Source: Toxoplasma gondii ME49 (Eukaryota > Apicomplexa > Conoidasida > Eucoccidiorida > Sarcocystidae). From it: a DNA stretch of 64,000 nt. A program made the translations under genes and the position numbers. The notes under the pieces are model-generated. The model had not been told where the DNA came from. It did not search any database and saw only the letters and a list, made by a program, of their open reading frames with translations. The DNA lies in contig NC_031477.1 of the NCBI RefSeq assembly GCF_000006565.2, positions 4,863,137-4,927,136 of the forward strand. The letters run 5' to 3'. Shown piece after piece: positions 23,284-37,012 of the stretch; within the stretch, counting starts at the first letter, position 1; each line of letters opens with the position of its first letter.

Positions 23284-26200
23284 ATGGCCAGCAACTATGC
23301 TTCGCTTTACCTGAGAACTTCGTCACTTCGTGTTTTAGCGGACACTGAGTCGTCAGAGCCTGCGGACTCTCCACGCGCTGCCCGGAAGATGCCGCCAACA
23401 AGCGAGGTAGACCCCCCCAACGAAAGCGTCATGAGCGCTTGCGCTCGGAAGCAGTCTTGTAGGGGAGCAGCCGAATCAAGTCGCAAAGACGCCCGATGCT
23501 TCAAAGAGGACGAACCTCTGTTTCACCCAGGTGCCCTTCCAGTCACTTCGGGACGTCGGAAGAGTGCGTCCGAGTGCAGTGGAGCGCCGAAGACCACAGT
23601 TTCAGAGGGAGAAACCCCCGCAAAAGACGTTACGCGCGGGAAAGCCGCGAAGGGTAGGGGCGAAGACGATGCGACGCGACGGATAGGGGACGTCGGACAC
23701 GATCTCGAAGCCCCTGGGAAGGAGTCCAACGTGGTCACGAGCGTCGGAAGAGATGACGGCTGGCAACCTCTCACAGGGACGGGCGAAAGCCAGCCGTCAG
23801 CAGCTCGAATTCAACCTTCCACTTCGGCTCCCAGCATCTCATCTGTCTTCCCAAGTGGTGAAAGAGAGCGTGAAGACCTCCCGGACGTAAACGCCCCTGG
23901 AGATGAAAGGCTGCCAGAACATCGGCGTCCGAGTGTAGGAGACAGAGAGGCGTTGGACCTGGGCGCAATCGAAGGAAGCTATTCTTTTGACACTGACAAG
24001 AAGGTGCAAGAAGCCGGCAAAGACGACGCTGCGCTATGCAGAGCTGGCAACAGTGATGACGAGAACAACGGTACGAGTACGAACTGTGCGTCTCACGAGT
24101 ATGACAACGATTCGTCCAATGGGTTCTGCGCCGGGACCACAACAGAGATGATGTCTTCTCCTGACACCACTCGCACCACCATCAAAGACCGCGGCACTTC
24201 TCCAGGAGAGACGGCCTATGGCGAGGATGCAATGCGCATCCTTCTGAACATGCATGCTGATATCCTCGATCGCCTGAAACAGGAAGAGCAGGGACTCACT
24301 GAGGAAGTCGCCACTGGGTACCTGGGCCAGCTTGCTAGCGGCATTTGGAATGCGCAGCGACGGATCCCTTCTTTCGGCCCAGGAAAGACAGGCAGGGACC
24401 TCGAGGACGACGGACTCAACAAAGTAAGCGTCTACGGGATTGTGTGAGAAAGACTTGCCTGCAATATTCTCCTTCGCTGTTCTAGTTGTAGATGACGGCA
24501 GAACTGGGCGGTAGGGCTGAGGGGGGAACCAAGGAGCAGATGACCTGCGACTGAGTTTATCGCAAAGAGAAAACTGGCTGTCTGCCGAGTGTCAGTTTCT
24601 TTGCCGGTCACGCGTTCCGTTTAGAGGCAGACATCCTGGATGCAGTAGCCTGTCTGTCCGTCAGAGATTATCCAGCTCGATCTTCAGACAGCTCGTGGGC
24701 TGTGAAACGGTTTCTCTACTCCAGTGGCCTGTGATGAGCGCACCGTGAACTACCCTAGCCTCGTTTGCGTAGAGCAACAGTCGTGCTTCTGAAAACTGTG
24801 CAGTGCTCGCAGTAAAACCTCGAGTTTCACTACACAGGTGGCACAGATGCACAGACGCTGTGTCACGCGACTGCTTCGTCGAGCTAAGGAGACGGAATAA
24901 ACGTGCCGTGCTCGCACATTTTGTCTGCGTGTGGTGTGCAGGTGCTGGTGCTGATGCATCGGCTGGACACTGCTGACACCTTGCCTTCGAAGTCCCTGTC
25001 ATTTTCGCTGGACGCACCTTCCCCGTTCTACGAGTCCTTGCTGGCGACAGCCGCCTACCTCAATGACAATGGATCGCAACCACCCGATTCGTCTTTCTTT
25101 GCTTTCTCACCTCCGCGCCCTGCACTCGCCCCGCCCCCGCCGGCTGCTTCGTCCTACTTGCTGTCGATGTCACTTCAAGACTGCATCGCGCTTCCGCGGG
25201 CTAGCGTTTCTCTTCTTTCATCTCTGCTCTTGCAGGTAACTGAATGCTGAGTTGTTTTTTGAGTTCCTGGCGGACCTTTTCGGTTCGCGCTGCTGTTCTT
25301 CGAAAACCCTGTTTCAGAACTTGCCGTTCTGCGTTCGTCGTGTTCCACGTTTCTCGCAGGCGGTACTGAAGAGCCGTGTACCTTTGTGTGGAAGTCCCCC
25401 ACTGGGACATCTCGTCTGGTCTTCAGGAGCGCCGCTGTGGCCACGATTTGATGCATAGCGCTTCCGTGTGTTTACGGACATATTGGTCTTGTCTTCAGCT
25501 GGACGTGTCACAGTTGTGCGCTCCCGAGAATAGACTGAAGCGTGCGCTGACCATGCAGCTTCTCCAAAAATTTCTGGGCGTCCACAAAATAGGTACGTCC
25601 GTGTCATTCGGACTTGCTAGCTAGCTGGAAACGCGTGAGCAGACGTCGGGTGACCTGTTCGTTGTAGAATGCCCAATCAGTCATCGTGACGTGGACAGAC
25701 GACACAGCCTGCGACACGATCGAGTTGGCCGTGGTGGCTCTGCAGGCGCAGTCGTCGTACTCTCGCACTCTGTAAGGCCGGCTTCTCGCGAGCAGGACGT
25801 GAACTGCGGATTCGCTGCCTTTGCTGGTGCTCTTTCTCTCAGCTTGCTTCCTCGTTCCTTTGCAAGTTCCGTCAGATATTCCTTCTCCAGTCGTGCGGCG
25901 TCCACGTCTACGGGACCTGCATCGACATTTGACTACGTTGAAAGGGGACCGTTTTACATTTTTGTGGTGTCCCACTCAGGCAAATGTATCCACTCAGCCA
26001 TGGTTGCTGCAGTGAGCCGGCAGGCCGTGTGCTCCTTCGGAGATATCGATTCGGAATGGAAATCTGTCACGAAATATGAGAACGCTCATGCAGCAAAATC
26101 TGCGGTGGCCTCCAATACCGGAGCGGATACGAGTCAGACAGACCAGCTCGCAGACGAAGAGAATGAGGATGTCGACGCCTTCTCGAGAAAGCCAAGCGAC

Positions 26201-29200
26201 AGTCTGACAACGTATTTTCCCTCGTCGAGAAGGGCGTCAGCCACAACAAAGTTGGAGGATGAAAACGGACGGAAAAACCCAAACCAGTCGTGTGACGCAA
26301 ACACAGGCGAAAGTCTGAGCCACTTGCTGCTTTTTTCGGCATACGAAGAAGAGGTAGGTCGTCTCCAGCTTCGGCCGTAGGCCCAATGATGGCGAGTCGA
26401 TAGGACGTGTGTTTGTTCTGGTGTGAAATATTTACACGTAGGAACCTTTGATAAGAGACCAAATCGTGTGGAGTGACATAACGGGAGAAAGCAGGCGTCG
26501 TCTACGCTTTAAACGCCGCGAACGTTAGCGAATACTTTCACACGCGTGTGAAGCTGATTACTGCTTGAAATGCTCTGCCCTTCAGGCTATTGATAATCTT
26601 CTCTCACGACTTCTTGGTCGCGTGCCTGCGGGGTCGACGGCTCCGCCTGCAGCTCCGTCACCGTCCTTTTACTCTTCGTTTTCATCTCTGTCGCTTTCCG
26701 GAAATAATTCCTCGCCGTCTTCTCTGTCGTCCCTTTTCTCCGATTCGGTGTCCGCATCCTTAACCAGTAACGCGCCGCGATTGTCTTCCTCCAGCACACA
26801 AGCAGCGAGCTGTGATGTCGGAGCGGACGGTTCGGACACGTTCGTGGATCGACGCTCCTCTTCAGGTTGTCTCTCTCCGACTCCTCCGGAGGCAGCGATG
26901 GATCGCTTCCGCGCTTCTGAGGAGCCGGAGTTTTCGCTGTTTCTTCCCTACATGCATCAATGCAGTTCGACGCATCCGGCGAAGCAACAGATGCTGGAAA
27001 CCGAGACATCTGCAGAGTTCGCCCTCGACAGCGAGGAGAAAGGCCTGCCCCTTCTGTGTGGTGCAGACACGTCCACCGTGTCCACCGATCGTATCAGGGG
27101 GCGACAAGAAGGCGCCGCTGCAATTCACTTTTTCGGCAGGTCTGACATCGATAGGAAAGCACCGGCTGTGAAGGACTCGGGGGCTTTCCAGCAGACAGAG
27201 ACAGACAACACCCGAGCGGCATCGAAGACTGCTGATCATCTGCTCGGGATGTATGCTTCGGCCGGTGCTCAGTGGTTGTTTCCAGCTGAAACACCCGTCA
27301 CAGGAGAAGAGGTGGTCCGCGGAGACACGCGGGCTCTCGCGGGTTGCGCCCGCACAGATTCCGCCGAGAGTGTTGGCGACAAACCGGTTGCTTCCCGAGA
27401 CTCGCATTTGAAGACACACGAATTGCAGACGTTCTCTTTCCTGCACCCGGACAAGGATCAGGCGCTTTTGGATGACGGCGGAGAGGCGTCGAAGAGGCTG
27501 GAGGAGACGGTCCATCTGGTGCTTGGCGACGAAGGCGCGGAGAGTGCCTCACTAGCAAGTCTGGCCCTTCAAGGCTCTGCAGTACCCGTAGATGCTCCTC
27601 GAACGTGTTTAGGATCGGGACAGCAAGCAGCCGTCTTGCTGGCTGAAATCTTTGGAGACAGTCGCGGTTGTCGCGAATCGATTGCCTCGCCTGTCGATAA
27701 CGAAAATGCTTCATTCGAAATCCGAGAGGACGGGCAGGTAGCGGTGGACAAGCCTTTGGCGGCAAGGGCGACTGGCACGACTGCGCCGGATGAGGAGGAC
27801 CGAAGGCGGGAACTGAGTCTGAATGAGCGCCTGAGGGTTCTGTTTTTGACGAGTGAGAAGGGCTCAGACAAGTTGCTCTCGCACGGTGTCTGTCCCACAG
27901 TGTCGCAGCGTGATATCTCGAGGCCTCAGCAGACGGAGGCAACCGGGACGCATGCAGCCGTCAGCGATATCTGGCGGACTCTCCAGGGCTCTCTGACTGC
28001 GGACAAGCAGGAAGGTTTACTGCCCGATCTAGGAGCACTGGGTGGGACACTGCGGTCGGTTTCTGCCAGCAAAGGTACAGGACTAGCGGAGGCGCAGGCG
28101 GTCCGACAGAAGCTTCTATTTCTCCTTGGAGGTTGTCAGCGGAGTGTAACGGACTCCGCCGCTGGCCACTTGTCGACGCTCGCGCCCTCGGGCCTTCTCG
28201 CGTTCTTCAGCCAGACGCGCGGTTCGCAGCAGAATCGGAAAGGCCTCTGGGACAGGTCATCGCCCGTGACCGCATCCGTCCAACAGCAGCTCCTTCGCTT
28301 GGAGGCCCAGGGGCCCTGCAGCGCCAGTGCTGAAGGTTTTCTCCGCCGCCTCAGAGATCGGATGGCATCGGGAACTGCGGGGAGCCAAGTCGGCGGTCAT
28401 GATGATCGGGAAGATGCGAACTCCGGTTTCCCGACAGCCGGTAGCACAGATCAAGATGCTGTGTGGTTGACTGAATCGCGGGCTGGCCTTCCCTCTTCAG
28501 CGACGTTTGCCTGCTCCACGTCTGGCGTCGGTAGCGCCGAGGAGTCCTCTCCCTGCGGTAGTGCACAGGCCGGACAGGCATGCGGCGAGGGAGGTCTTAG
28601 AGCGGGAAGCCCGACAGCAGACGTGACGTATTCGCAGCGGAATGCAACCCAGCGATGGGCAACGCAAGCGAGCACCAACGCTGAAGACGACACGTGGAAG
28701 AAGAATAGCACCCCGCTTTCAGCGCACGCAGACTCACTGAAGTCAGAAGCCGACGTTGGATTCGCCGTTCTTGGCGGTCGGGTGCCGGCCGGGAACGGCA
28801 CTTCCGGAACTGGACTGAAGCCTCAGGAATGGCTGCAGGAAGGAAAATGCAAGGGGGAGTCTTCCCGACAATTTGACCAGCAATCGGAGGACCCGAAGCT
28901 GGAAACACAGGCGAGAAAGAATGGTAAACCAGCCACTCGTTCCTGCTGTCCCGACAAACTGGGGACACGCCGGGCGGGGACGCAGTGCACCAGGCGTCGC
29001 ACCACGATCAGCAGTGACATCGCCGCAGGGGTTTTCCCGATCGGTGGGGAAGAGACTGGGGATGCGTCCATGTCCACTTCGGGCACAGGGACAGTTGATC
29101 AGCTTCCAGGAGATGGGGGGAAAGTCAGCGCCGAGGGTGCGCCAGAGGCGGAGCCCTCGGTCTCTGTGAAACTTTACGAGGCGAACGAGAAGGCTCCATT

Positions 29201-32200
29201 CTCCGTGGCGGCGGGGTATCTGAACGAGTCACGGCCTGTGAAACGGGGCAGCGCCAACTGCGGTGAAGCGGCTAACTTAGTTAACAAGGATGGAGGTGAC
29301 CTTGCAGCGCGCTGTCTGCCTCAAACGCCTTCCCCGGACGCGTCGAACCCATCCAGTGTAGCTGAGAAACAGACAGAGATTCTAAACGAGTCTGGTGTGT
29401 GGGAATCAAGGAAGGAGAGGGTGGCGTCGTCCAAGAACCCTGCAGGGGGCGAGAAAACCGAGGCCGAAAGAGAAAAGGAAGCAGAGACCTGCCGAAGCTC
29501 CGATGGTAGCGGGCACATCAATGGTATCGGCAAGCCCAAACGATCGAGTCTATGTGGAGACACGGCCGCGGCAGGAGGTGACAAAGGAAGCAGAAAAAGT
29601 AGGGAATGCAAGCTGAAGGTCGCAGGCGCCTCAGGCGCCAGTCGTGAGCCTGGAGAAGAGGATGAGGAAAGCGCCGGGAAGGACAACACAAAAGCGGAAC
29701 AAACAGATAAAACCAAGGAGCTGTCCGACGTCTCAGCGAACCGGCTCAGGGGGCACTTGCGGCCTGCATGCTGCTACTTCATGCGCTCAATGTGCGAGTT
29801 CTCCAGCGCGTGTGTCTTCTGGCATCCGCCCGCGTCGGAGAACCCCGAGAAGATCGTCTGCAAATATGGACGGTAAGGGAAAGGTTAAAAAACGTGTCTC
29901 ACAGGACTGCCAACACCGTTCTGCAGACCGGGACCTTTTCCTGCGTTGTTTCCGTGTTTTGAAGCTGTAAGAGCGACGTCCACTCCTGGGGACTCACCTG
30001 TGGGACCAGAGTCCTACGGCGCCTCTATTCCATACCTACAGTGCATTTTGCAGTGGCAGCGCACCTCCTGATCGATTCGAGTGGTCTCGTCCTTGTTTCG
30101 TTTTAGCAGCAGCGATTAGTCCTCGTAAAGCGCTCGAAATCGGAGTTGCTAGGTTATCTTCGCAGCCACAATCCTGAGACTGTAAAAAAAGGACTTCTAT
30201 CGCCCTTAAAAAAATGGGAGGTGTTGCAGAAAAACCAGGTCGCGCTGGATAGGTAAGTCGTGCTCTCTTTCGCGGTGTGTGGATTTTAGGGACGACTTTA
30301 CAAGTGGACAATGCTAACCACGTACAAGTCGGGCACCTCTCGGAAAACGTGTATCGAGTGTGATTTTTGTTCAGAGTCTGCCACGCAAATCACGGTCGCC
30401 AGGTGACCGACCGCGAGATGGCGAGTATTCTGTACGATTTCGCAAAGTCCCTTTCCTCTCTTGCTGACGGCGAGATGGGGCGGGCAATCCACTATCTGCG
30501 CGCTTCTCGCCTCTACAACCTCGTTGCTGCTGCCGGCGGTGGCACCAACGGTGCGAAGGGAGCGATCTCGGAGAATGCTTCATCCAGTTCGACGGGGAGC
30601 GGCGGCGACGCCAGCGCGGTTACTGTTCCGGGCGACGAGCTCGACGAAGGCGCATTGGCTGTCCGAGAGGGCAAGAGAAAAGCCAGCCCCATCTCGAGCG
30701 CTGGAGCAGCATCAAGCGGTCGATCAGGCGCAGCCTCCAAAGCAAACCAGGGTGCCCGCGAGTCGAAGAATTCAGAAGGCACGGCCGCTTCAGGATCTGC
30801 GAGTGGCCGGCAACTCCCCAACCAGGTCAGACACACCTGGCAGGTCATGGCGGGAGTTTGAAGGCGACAAAGTTTCGGTGACCATTCTTGTGTAGAACAT
30901 TCCACGTACGAATTGGTAATAGAGAGCCGTGGCCACACAGACGCGGAGACGCCGCTATGAGTGACCCGGCGTTGCTGCGAGCGCAGACATCGGAACGGAA
31001 TGCGACACCCGGCAACGCTTCCGTTTCTCGCCTTATGGATTATCGGGGTAGTCGTGATGGCTCTCGCCACTTGTTTTCAGGTTATCGACCGGTTTTTCGG
31101 TTTGGCGGACCGTGTTCAAGGTCGAGATCTGTCTGCGGTTAACACGGCGTGGCGACAAGCCTACGGGGAGCACTTCCCGTATGCAAGGTACGTCTTCCGT
31201 CGTATATCAAATTGCGGGTTGTCTGAAAAAGCATGGGGATTTGTTTTTCTGAGTGTGTCTTGATAAGTGCACTCTTTCGCTCTTTGCATCTTGCTTTAAG
31301 AAGACAAGAAGGTAGCTTTTTCTAGGCAAAATACCCAGACGTGTGTGTGCCGTCAAGGTGGCAGGCTTGCCTGTAGACAAGGGACTAGTTGAGGGAACTC
31401 TCAACACTTTATGTACATATGTTTCGGACTTTTGTGCGTGAACGAAGACTCATATAATCGACGCCATCTCACCGATTCACCGGTATTCACAGTGCGAGGG
31501 ATGCATGCGTTTGCGCTCTCCGCTTTTAGGTACGGTTTCGAGAAACTGCGCCACGCGTTATCGGGCATCCCTGGCGTCACTCTCGTTCTCCAGGACAGCA
31601 ACGTGATGGTCTCCATCGATGAATGCCGCTTGAGGCGGTCCGGAGGGACATGCGCCGATGCAGCCGCTGCGTCGCCGGCCCCATGCACGACACAGCGAGC
31701 CTCGGCAGGGTCCGAAAGTGGGCCAAAGAAGATGTGTAGGGACTCAGGAGCCCGGGCAGAGCAAGGCAAATCTTCGCAACCCCTGGCTTCGAAAGCTGAT
31801 AAAACCGCTCCGGACAACGCGTGGATTATGGTGCAGTATAGCGCCGCCACCACAAGGGCGACTCGCCTAGGCAACGGGCGTAGGCCGAGCGGAACTGAGG
31901 GTGGGACCCCCATGGGCTCGCCATCTACTGCTGGCAACGCTGTTACACGAAGCCAGGCCAAGAGCCTCGCGGACGGGGAAGACAAAGGCAGGAGCGTTTC
32001 AGAGGAAGGCAAAGACATGGAGACGCGTACGCAGGGCCCAGGAAGTGGCAAAAGCTGGGGCAGAGGAGCTCGGCCCCCAGAAGAATCGAAGCGACGCACG
32101 ACCACAAGATGCCGAAGTACCCAAGCAGGGGAGAAGAGCCGACTGCCTGCGGAAGGTCAGTGGCGAGCGACTGGCAAGAGGGAGTTGGATCTTTGTTTAT

Positions 32201-33544
32201 GTGCAGTAAAAGAAGGCTTGGGGACTTTAGAATTCAGGATGCTAGGAGATAAGGTGTGAGTCGTTGGTGGGTGTGCCGCCGTGCTGATTTCGAGTTCGTT
32301 GGATGGTGTGCTTGACCACTGTCCGGTTTTGATGCAGAACTTCCACCGCTCGTGTTGAAGGTGGCCCGCGAGCAGGTCGTCGGCGACCTTTGCTCTGCCT
32401 CTCTGCTATGCAGCGCATGCGGACTCCTTCTTTTAAACCCTCTCGTTCACCCAAGGTGAGTGTGACAGTCAAATTCGAATAGGCACTCATCGGATGCGAC
32501 TTGGCGGCAACTGCCCCCCTGGTGTGTATGATTCGGGCCCACTGCGTAGCCGTGACGAGTGATGACTCTCTTCCCCCCTTTTGACAGTAACTGCGCTTTT
32601 GAGATTTTGTCTCGTGTTTGTGTAGGTGTGGGCATATGCTATGTCGGGACTGTTTAGTGATTCTCTCGGCCACGCACTTCCACTCTGTCCACCGCATCAA
32701 CTTCAAGAACGTCGCGCCTGTTGAGCGTCGCCACGATGCTGCAGCGTCGCCGTCTCTCGCCCACGTGACCTCTGCTCTTCTGCATATGTTTCCGTCTCCT
32801 GCGTCGCTTCCGCTTTCGGCCCAAAGTCCGTCTGCCCCCTCCTTCTGCCCAAGATGCACGTACGGGGAGGCAGCACCGGCGACGAACTTGAAAGAGGCTT
32901 CCCGCCTTCCGGGGGCATCTGCGGCAGCGGCGCTGCGTGCTAATGGAGCGAGTTCCGGTTCTGGATCTGGAGGATGTAGTTCTCAACTGCTGCCTGCTCA
33001 CGCACATCTCCCTCGAATGCTGAAGCCTCAACAGACTTGCCCGCTTGGCGAGTTCTTGTCAGCCGTTGCGACTGAGAAGGGGGTGCCTGCTCTACTCGGC
33101 CGGGTGCTAAGCAAGGTGCGAGTGCGGTGCTCTGCTGGCAAAACCATCCAGGTTTCTGGCGCGGATGCAATTGCGGCACAAGCCGGCGAGTCAAGAGAAG
33201 CCAAGGTCGGCGTTGATGCTTGGGGGCAACCGCACGAGACTGAAGTGCAGAAACCTTCAGATCCCGGATTTGGAAACGGAGTCGATGGAAGAAACAGGGA
33301 GAGGGCTTCCGTTGCGACGTTACGGGATGCGCTTTGCAGCAAACACCGCGTAGCCACGCCTTCAGAAGGAGGCTGCAAGTGGGACGGGGATTACGCAGGT
33401 TATCTGGAACACATCAAACGCCCTGGTGAGTGTGGAAGACTCTACTGGGGTGGGACGGATGTTCAGACAGACGAACCGCGTTTGGCGGAAGGAGGAAAAC
33501 CTCCAAAATCCAGTCGAAACGGAGACACCCGGTTTCGGCACTAG
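23284..33544 (+). CDS. CCCH + OST-HTH/LOTUS + RING + TRAF-type finger protein
   Basis: Eleven exons join in phase: 23284-24423, 24942-25235, 25499-25592, 25681-25771, 25891-26353, 26586-29872, 30375-30825, 31081-31187, 31530-32155, 32338-32455, 32626-33544, giving 2529 residues. The first 380 residues and the giant sixth exon are low complexity. Residues about 381-600 form a globular part that I cannot name. A CCCH finger lies at C1757/C1764/C1770/H1774 (C1756 could replace C1757), with a following half-finger C1786-x5-C1792-x3-H1796. An OST-HTH/LOTUS-like RNA-binding winged helix spans about 1941-2003 (YGFEKLRHALSGIPGV core). A C3HC4 RING follows: C2209, C2212, C2225, H2227, C2230, C2233, then C2298 and C2301 after a long loop. 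A TRAF-type finger (GCKWDGDYAGYLEHI...C) sits near the C-terminus. An RNA-bound ubiquitin E3 ligase is the natural inference. A strong GTGAGT donor near 33426 leaves open another 3' exon. Confidence 0.8.
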
Positions 33545-36500
33545 TAGCGGCCGCCGAGGCGGCAAACGGCATTCCAACTTCGCCGGGTAACATCGCTTCG
33601 GAAGAAGTCAAACAGGACCGGCTCACAGGGAGTACCACAAGATGTACAGCACGCAACGGTCGCGCCCAGTGACTCAAAGACTTTCTGGGTAGGAGTGGTG
33701 GACCCTTTTGCTGTAGATGTTGCAGGGGCGGCTCAAAAAAAGGTTTCCCTGTGCTCTTGCATGGATCTGATTGTATGGAGATGTGGTCGGTAGAGGAAGT
33801 AAAGAAAAGCGTTAGTTGAAAAATCGACTTCCGAACCACCAACCAATATAGATTGGTACAAAGAAGTTACCATATCCTCCGTAAAAGGCCGGCCCACCAG
33901 AAAGGGATTTAAGCCATGCATAGCGTGCAGGGTTCGGGGATAAATAGGGTGGGTAGTGGTAGGGGAACTAGATCTCGCATAGGGTCATTCCTGGTTTTAC
34001 AATTCCAACTGCGAGGTAGACTGTTAAAATCATGTGTAGAGCAGTATGCTTTAATAAAATGCTATTTCGTGGAAGATTTTGAAGGACTTTTGTTGTTGCG
34101 GCTTGCATGCGTCTGGAAACCTGAGCTGCAAGGAAGGAGTTTTGGACAGCTCCGAAGGGGGGAACCTGACAGCGACTTGGAGAGTCGAAAGAACGAAGAG
34201 TGGTGACGCAGGGAATCCGGGGAAGCAACTCACCACAACTTTTCCACACGGGGTACAAGGTAGTGCCTCCTACGGAGTGGTAGGGGTAGAGACACAGGGG
34301 CAATGCAGTGATTCAAATCTGTGTATTCTGGTGTTGTGCCTGATTCGGATGGTGAGCAGCAGAAAATAAGGTTCTCCCTGGCCCCGTTGCAGGGTAAGGA
34401 GACTCAGGATAGATTTTTAGTCAAGTTATCTTCTGTGGCTGAGATTGTGTTTTGTACGTATCTACAACTTTGCACACTAGGGAGGGTAGCGAGCTGTCCA
34501 ACTGGATTCGGGGACAGGAATGTGTGGACTTGGTGGGCCGAACGGGCGGTCTTCTATCGCAGCTGATATCTTACAGCGACAATCACGTGGCACTGTGTCA
34601 GCTGCTGTGGTTTTTAGCTCAGTGAAGCAAATGGAGTTCATGTTCATCACCAGCCTGTTGTAAATTGTGTCCGAAGGACACAAGAGAGGCAGCAGGCGGG
34701 TAGTCCGGTGTCGTGCGCCAGTAGAAAGGGCCGAAGGACCGTGTTTGCTGGGTAGTGTGAAACCAGCTGGTAGGCAGCTGGAGAGGTGTCATGGGAAGGC
34801 ACGCGGGGGAATTGTTGGTTGTCGTGCTGCCAGGTCCTTAAAATAACCCGGTCTGAATAAGATCACTAAAACAGCCAAAAAGCGCGTGGTCCTTTGCACC
34901 ACAACTGGAGAGGGTGCAGGAGACAGTGCGGGGCTGTAGGAGCCACGCCGGCTTTGCACGGCTGGTAGGATCCTGCTATACGGTCGTTGTGGAGACCACC
35001 TGGAGTTCGGTGTCGTTCTCGCAGGCCATAAATTGGGTGTTTGTGAGTGCATGGTGTGTGTATGTTCACTGTGCACGGACAGCACTCACAAAATGTGATG
35101 TACCTCGTACTCTTTCAAGGATAAATGACGGGTCAAACGCTACGTTGTTTTCTACAGTTTCTTGCCCACGCACTGATCCGTGTCAGTACTGTGGGGTGAG
35201 AACTGGACGGACTCATCAGAGTGACTTGTTTATCCGTATGCTGGGAGGAAACTGACGTGCGGGTGTTTGCAGTGAAACTGAGGGTGCCTCTTCTGAGATG
35301 TATACGTTTTGGTTATATAGGCGGTGTAGCGGTGCCGTGTTTCGCACTGGAAATGAGGTATTTGGGATGAGGGAGCTCAGGCACTTGCGGAAGCAAGCGC
35401 AATGTAACTTTTGTTTGCAATAGCGATGCAAGAAACTTAGAGATTCGAAAGGGTTGCACCGGTAAACCAAGCCTTGTTGTTCAGAGGAGCAGTGCCACGC
35501 GACTACCTCATCTGCCGTTTGTCCGACTGCGGTAGGCAGATGCTGAAAACGGATCCGAATTACGATCCTCCTCAATGCCGCAGCAGCCTCGAAATGCATT
35601 TCTGTCGAGCCAAGCTATCCTGTTTGGAGTTCGTGATGGCATGCCTAATGTTGAAGATTGTGCCTTCAATGTCCAGGGCAGGGCATTGGATTGGATACCC
35701 AGGGAGCTGTGCTCCCATTAATAGGAATCATAATATAAGTTACCAGGCACACTACGAGTACGATGGCACTGATCAGATTAGCATCTGAGGAGTAGCTTTC
35801 TCTTGCTAGGGAGCTGAGGTAGTAAGATCTACTAGCTGGTGCTTTAGCAGTGAACTCAAGAAATCCACACGTGGAAGGTGATACCGCAACGCCTAAAGCG
35901 ACAGTTTAACCCAGTTGAGTGCAGGGTTACAGGCTGCCGCAAAGATGTTCGTCCTCATCGTTGCCAGCAAGGACAGTGCAAAAGAGTCCGAGGACCTCCT
36001 CAACGAGGAGATAGTGATGGCTTTTTCGCGAATGACACATTCTCAGGGACTTCCCTCACTTTCAAAGCAGTTTTTTCCCAATTCCAAACATAAAACTGCA
36101 ACCCCTGCACAAGCCGCCTTTCCACCCTAAGTTCTTTCATCTTTCTATGTATATGTGGAAAAGTGTGAAACGGCTCGTCCTCTGCAGGCTTCTGGGTGAA
36201 CAGACGAAGTCTACCGTGCAATCTGGCCGGGTCTATAGTTCGTAGGTAACAGTGTTCAGAGGGCCCGTGCAATTCATGAGCAGTGTATGCACAGCATCCA
36301 AAGCAAAGTGTACCTCGTGTTAGTCCAGGAAAAACGACTTCCGCACAAATGCAACTATGGTCAGTATCATCGTACTGCCAATTGGTTCTTTTTCTACAGT
36401 AATTATCATCTCAACTTTCTTCATCTAACATCGTGCAGCCAAGAAGTCAGTTGTTCCCAAAAATGACATCCGAGAACATAGATTCACGGGAAGATGCCAA

Positions 36501-37012
36501 AACCGTGCTCACCTTTGAAAAAAGCGGAACGAGAATTGTTCATTACATGGCGTCACTTTGTGACAAGACACAGAAGGGTTCAGAGCGCAGATCCTGACAT
36601 ACAGCACCCGCGTATGCCGCAGCAGAGGGGTGGAGGAACTTTTTCCTGGACATGCGACATCACAGATCGTTGGTGTCCATACGGCCACAGAAGGCGCAGC
36701 ATTTCGTGTGTCTCCGCGTCTTCATCATAAATAAAAGAGCGAGTAAACCGGATCTGGCGAGTGCCCTCAGTGAAATCCTCAAATAATCAAAAACACGGAG
36801 AGACAAAGGGACAGGGACGAGAAGTTTCGCACGAGCTCGACGGCATGTCGCCACACGAGGCGTTCGCGATACGCAATGCTTCGGACACCTGGCGTTTGTC
36901 ACATTTCTCGAGAAATGCCGCACCTCGACCAGGAAAAAATCTTGTTTACACGCTCCAGGGAATTGGGAAGCCTACAAAGCGGCCGTCAGAAGCCTAAAAA
37001 ACGAAACAGCGT
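33545..37012. other. 3.5 kb gap between zinc-finger gene and kinase gene
   Basis: This is a tail-to-tail intergenic region with only short ORFs on both strands. Composition becomes G/T-rich on the plus strand between about 33750 and 35300. I looked for mitochondrial cytochrome b or cox1 fragments (common nuclear inserts in Toxoplasma) and for tRNA shapes, and saw nothing convincing. Part may be long 3' UTR, or hold a further 3' exon of the zinc-finger gene. Confidence 0.45.

Noticed and set aside
25668..25680. Acceptor TTGTAG at 25667 for the fourth exon of the zinc-finger gene
   Set aside because: It puts the next exon into an Arg-rich frame. The acceptor at 25680 (CAATCAG) restores a coherent protein and correct phase at both ends.
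27298..27942. 214-codon minus-strand frame inside the zinc-finger gene
   Set aside because: Antisense shadow of the large sixth exon, with no start context or domain.
33545..37012. Possible nuclear insert of mitochondrial cytochrome b or cox1 DNA
   Set aside because: Such inserts are frequent in Toxoplasma and the composition shift is suggestive, but translations in this region did not match the protein patterns I know.
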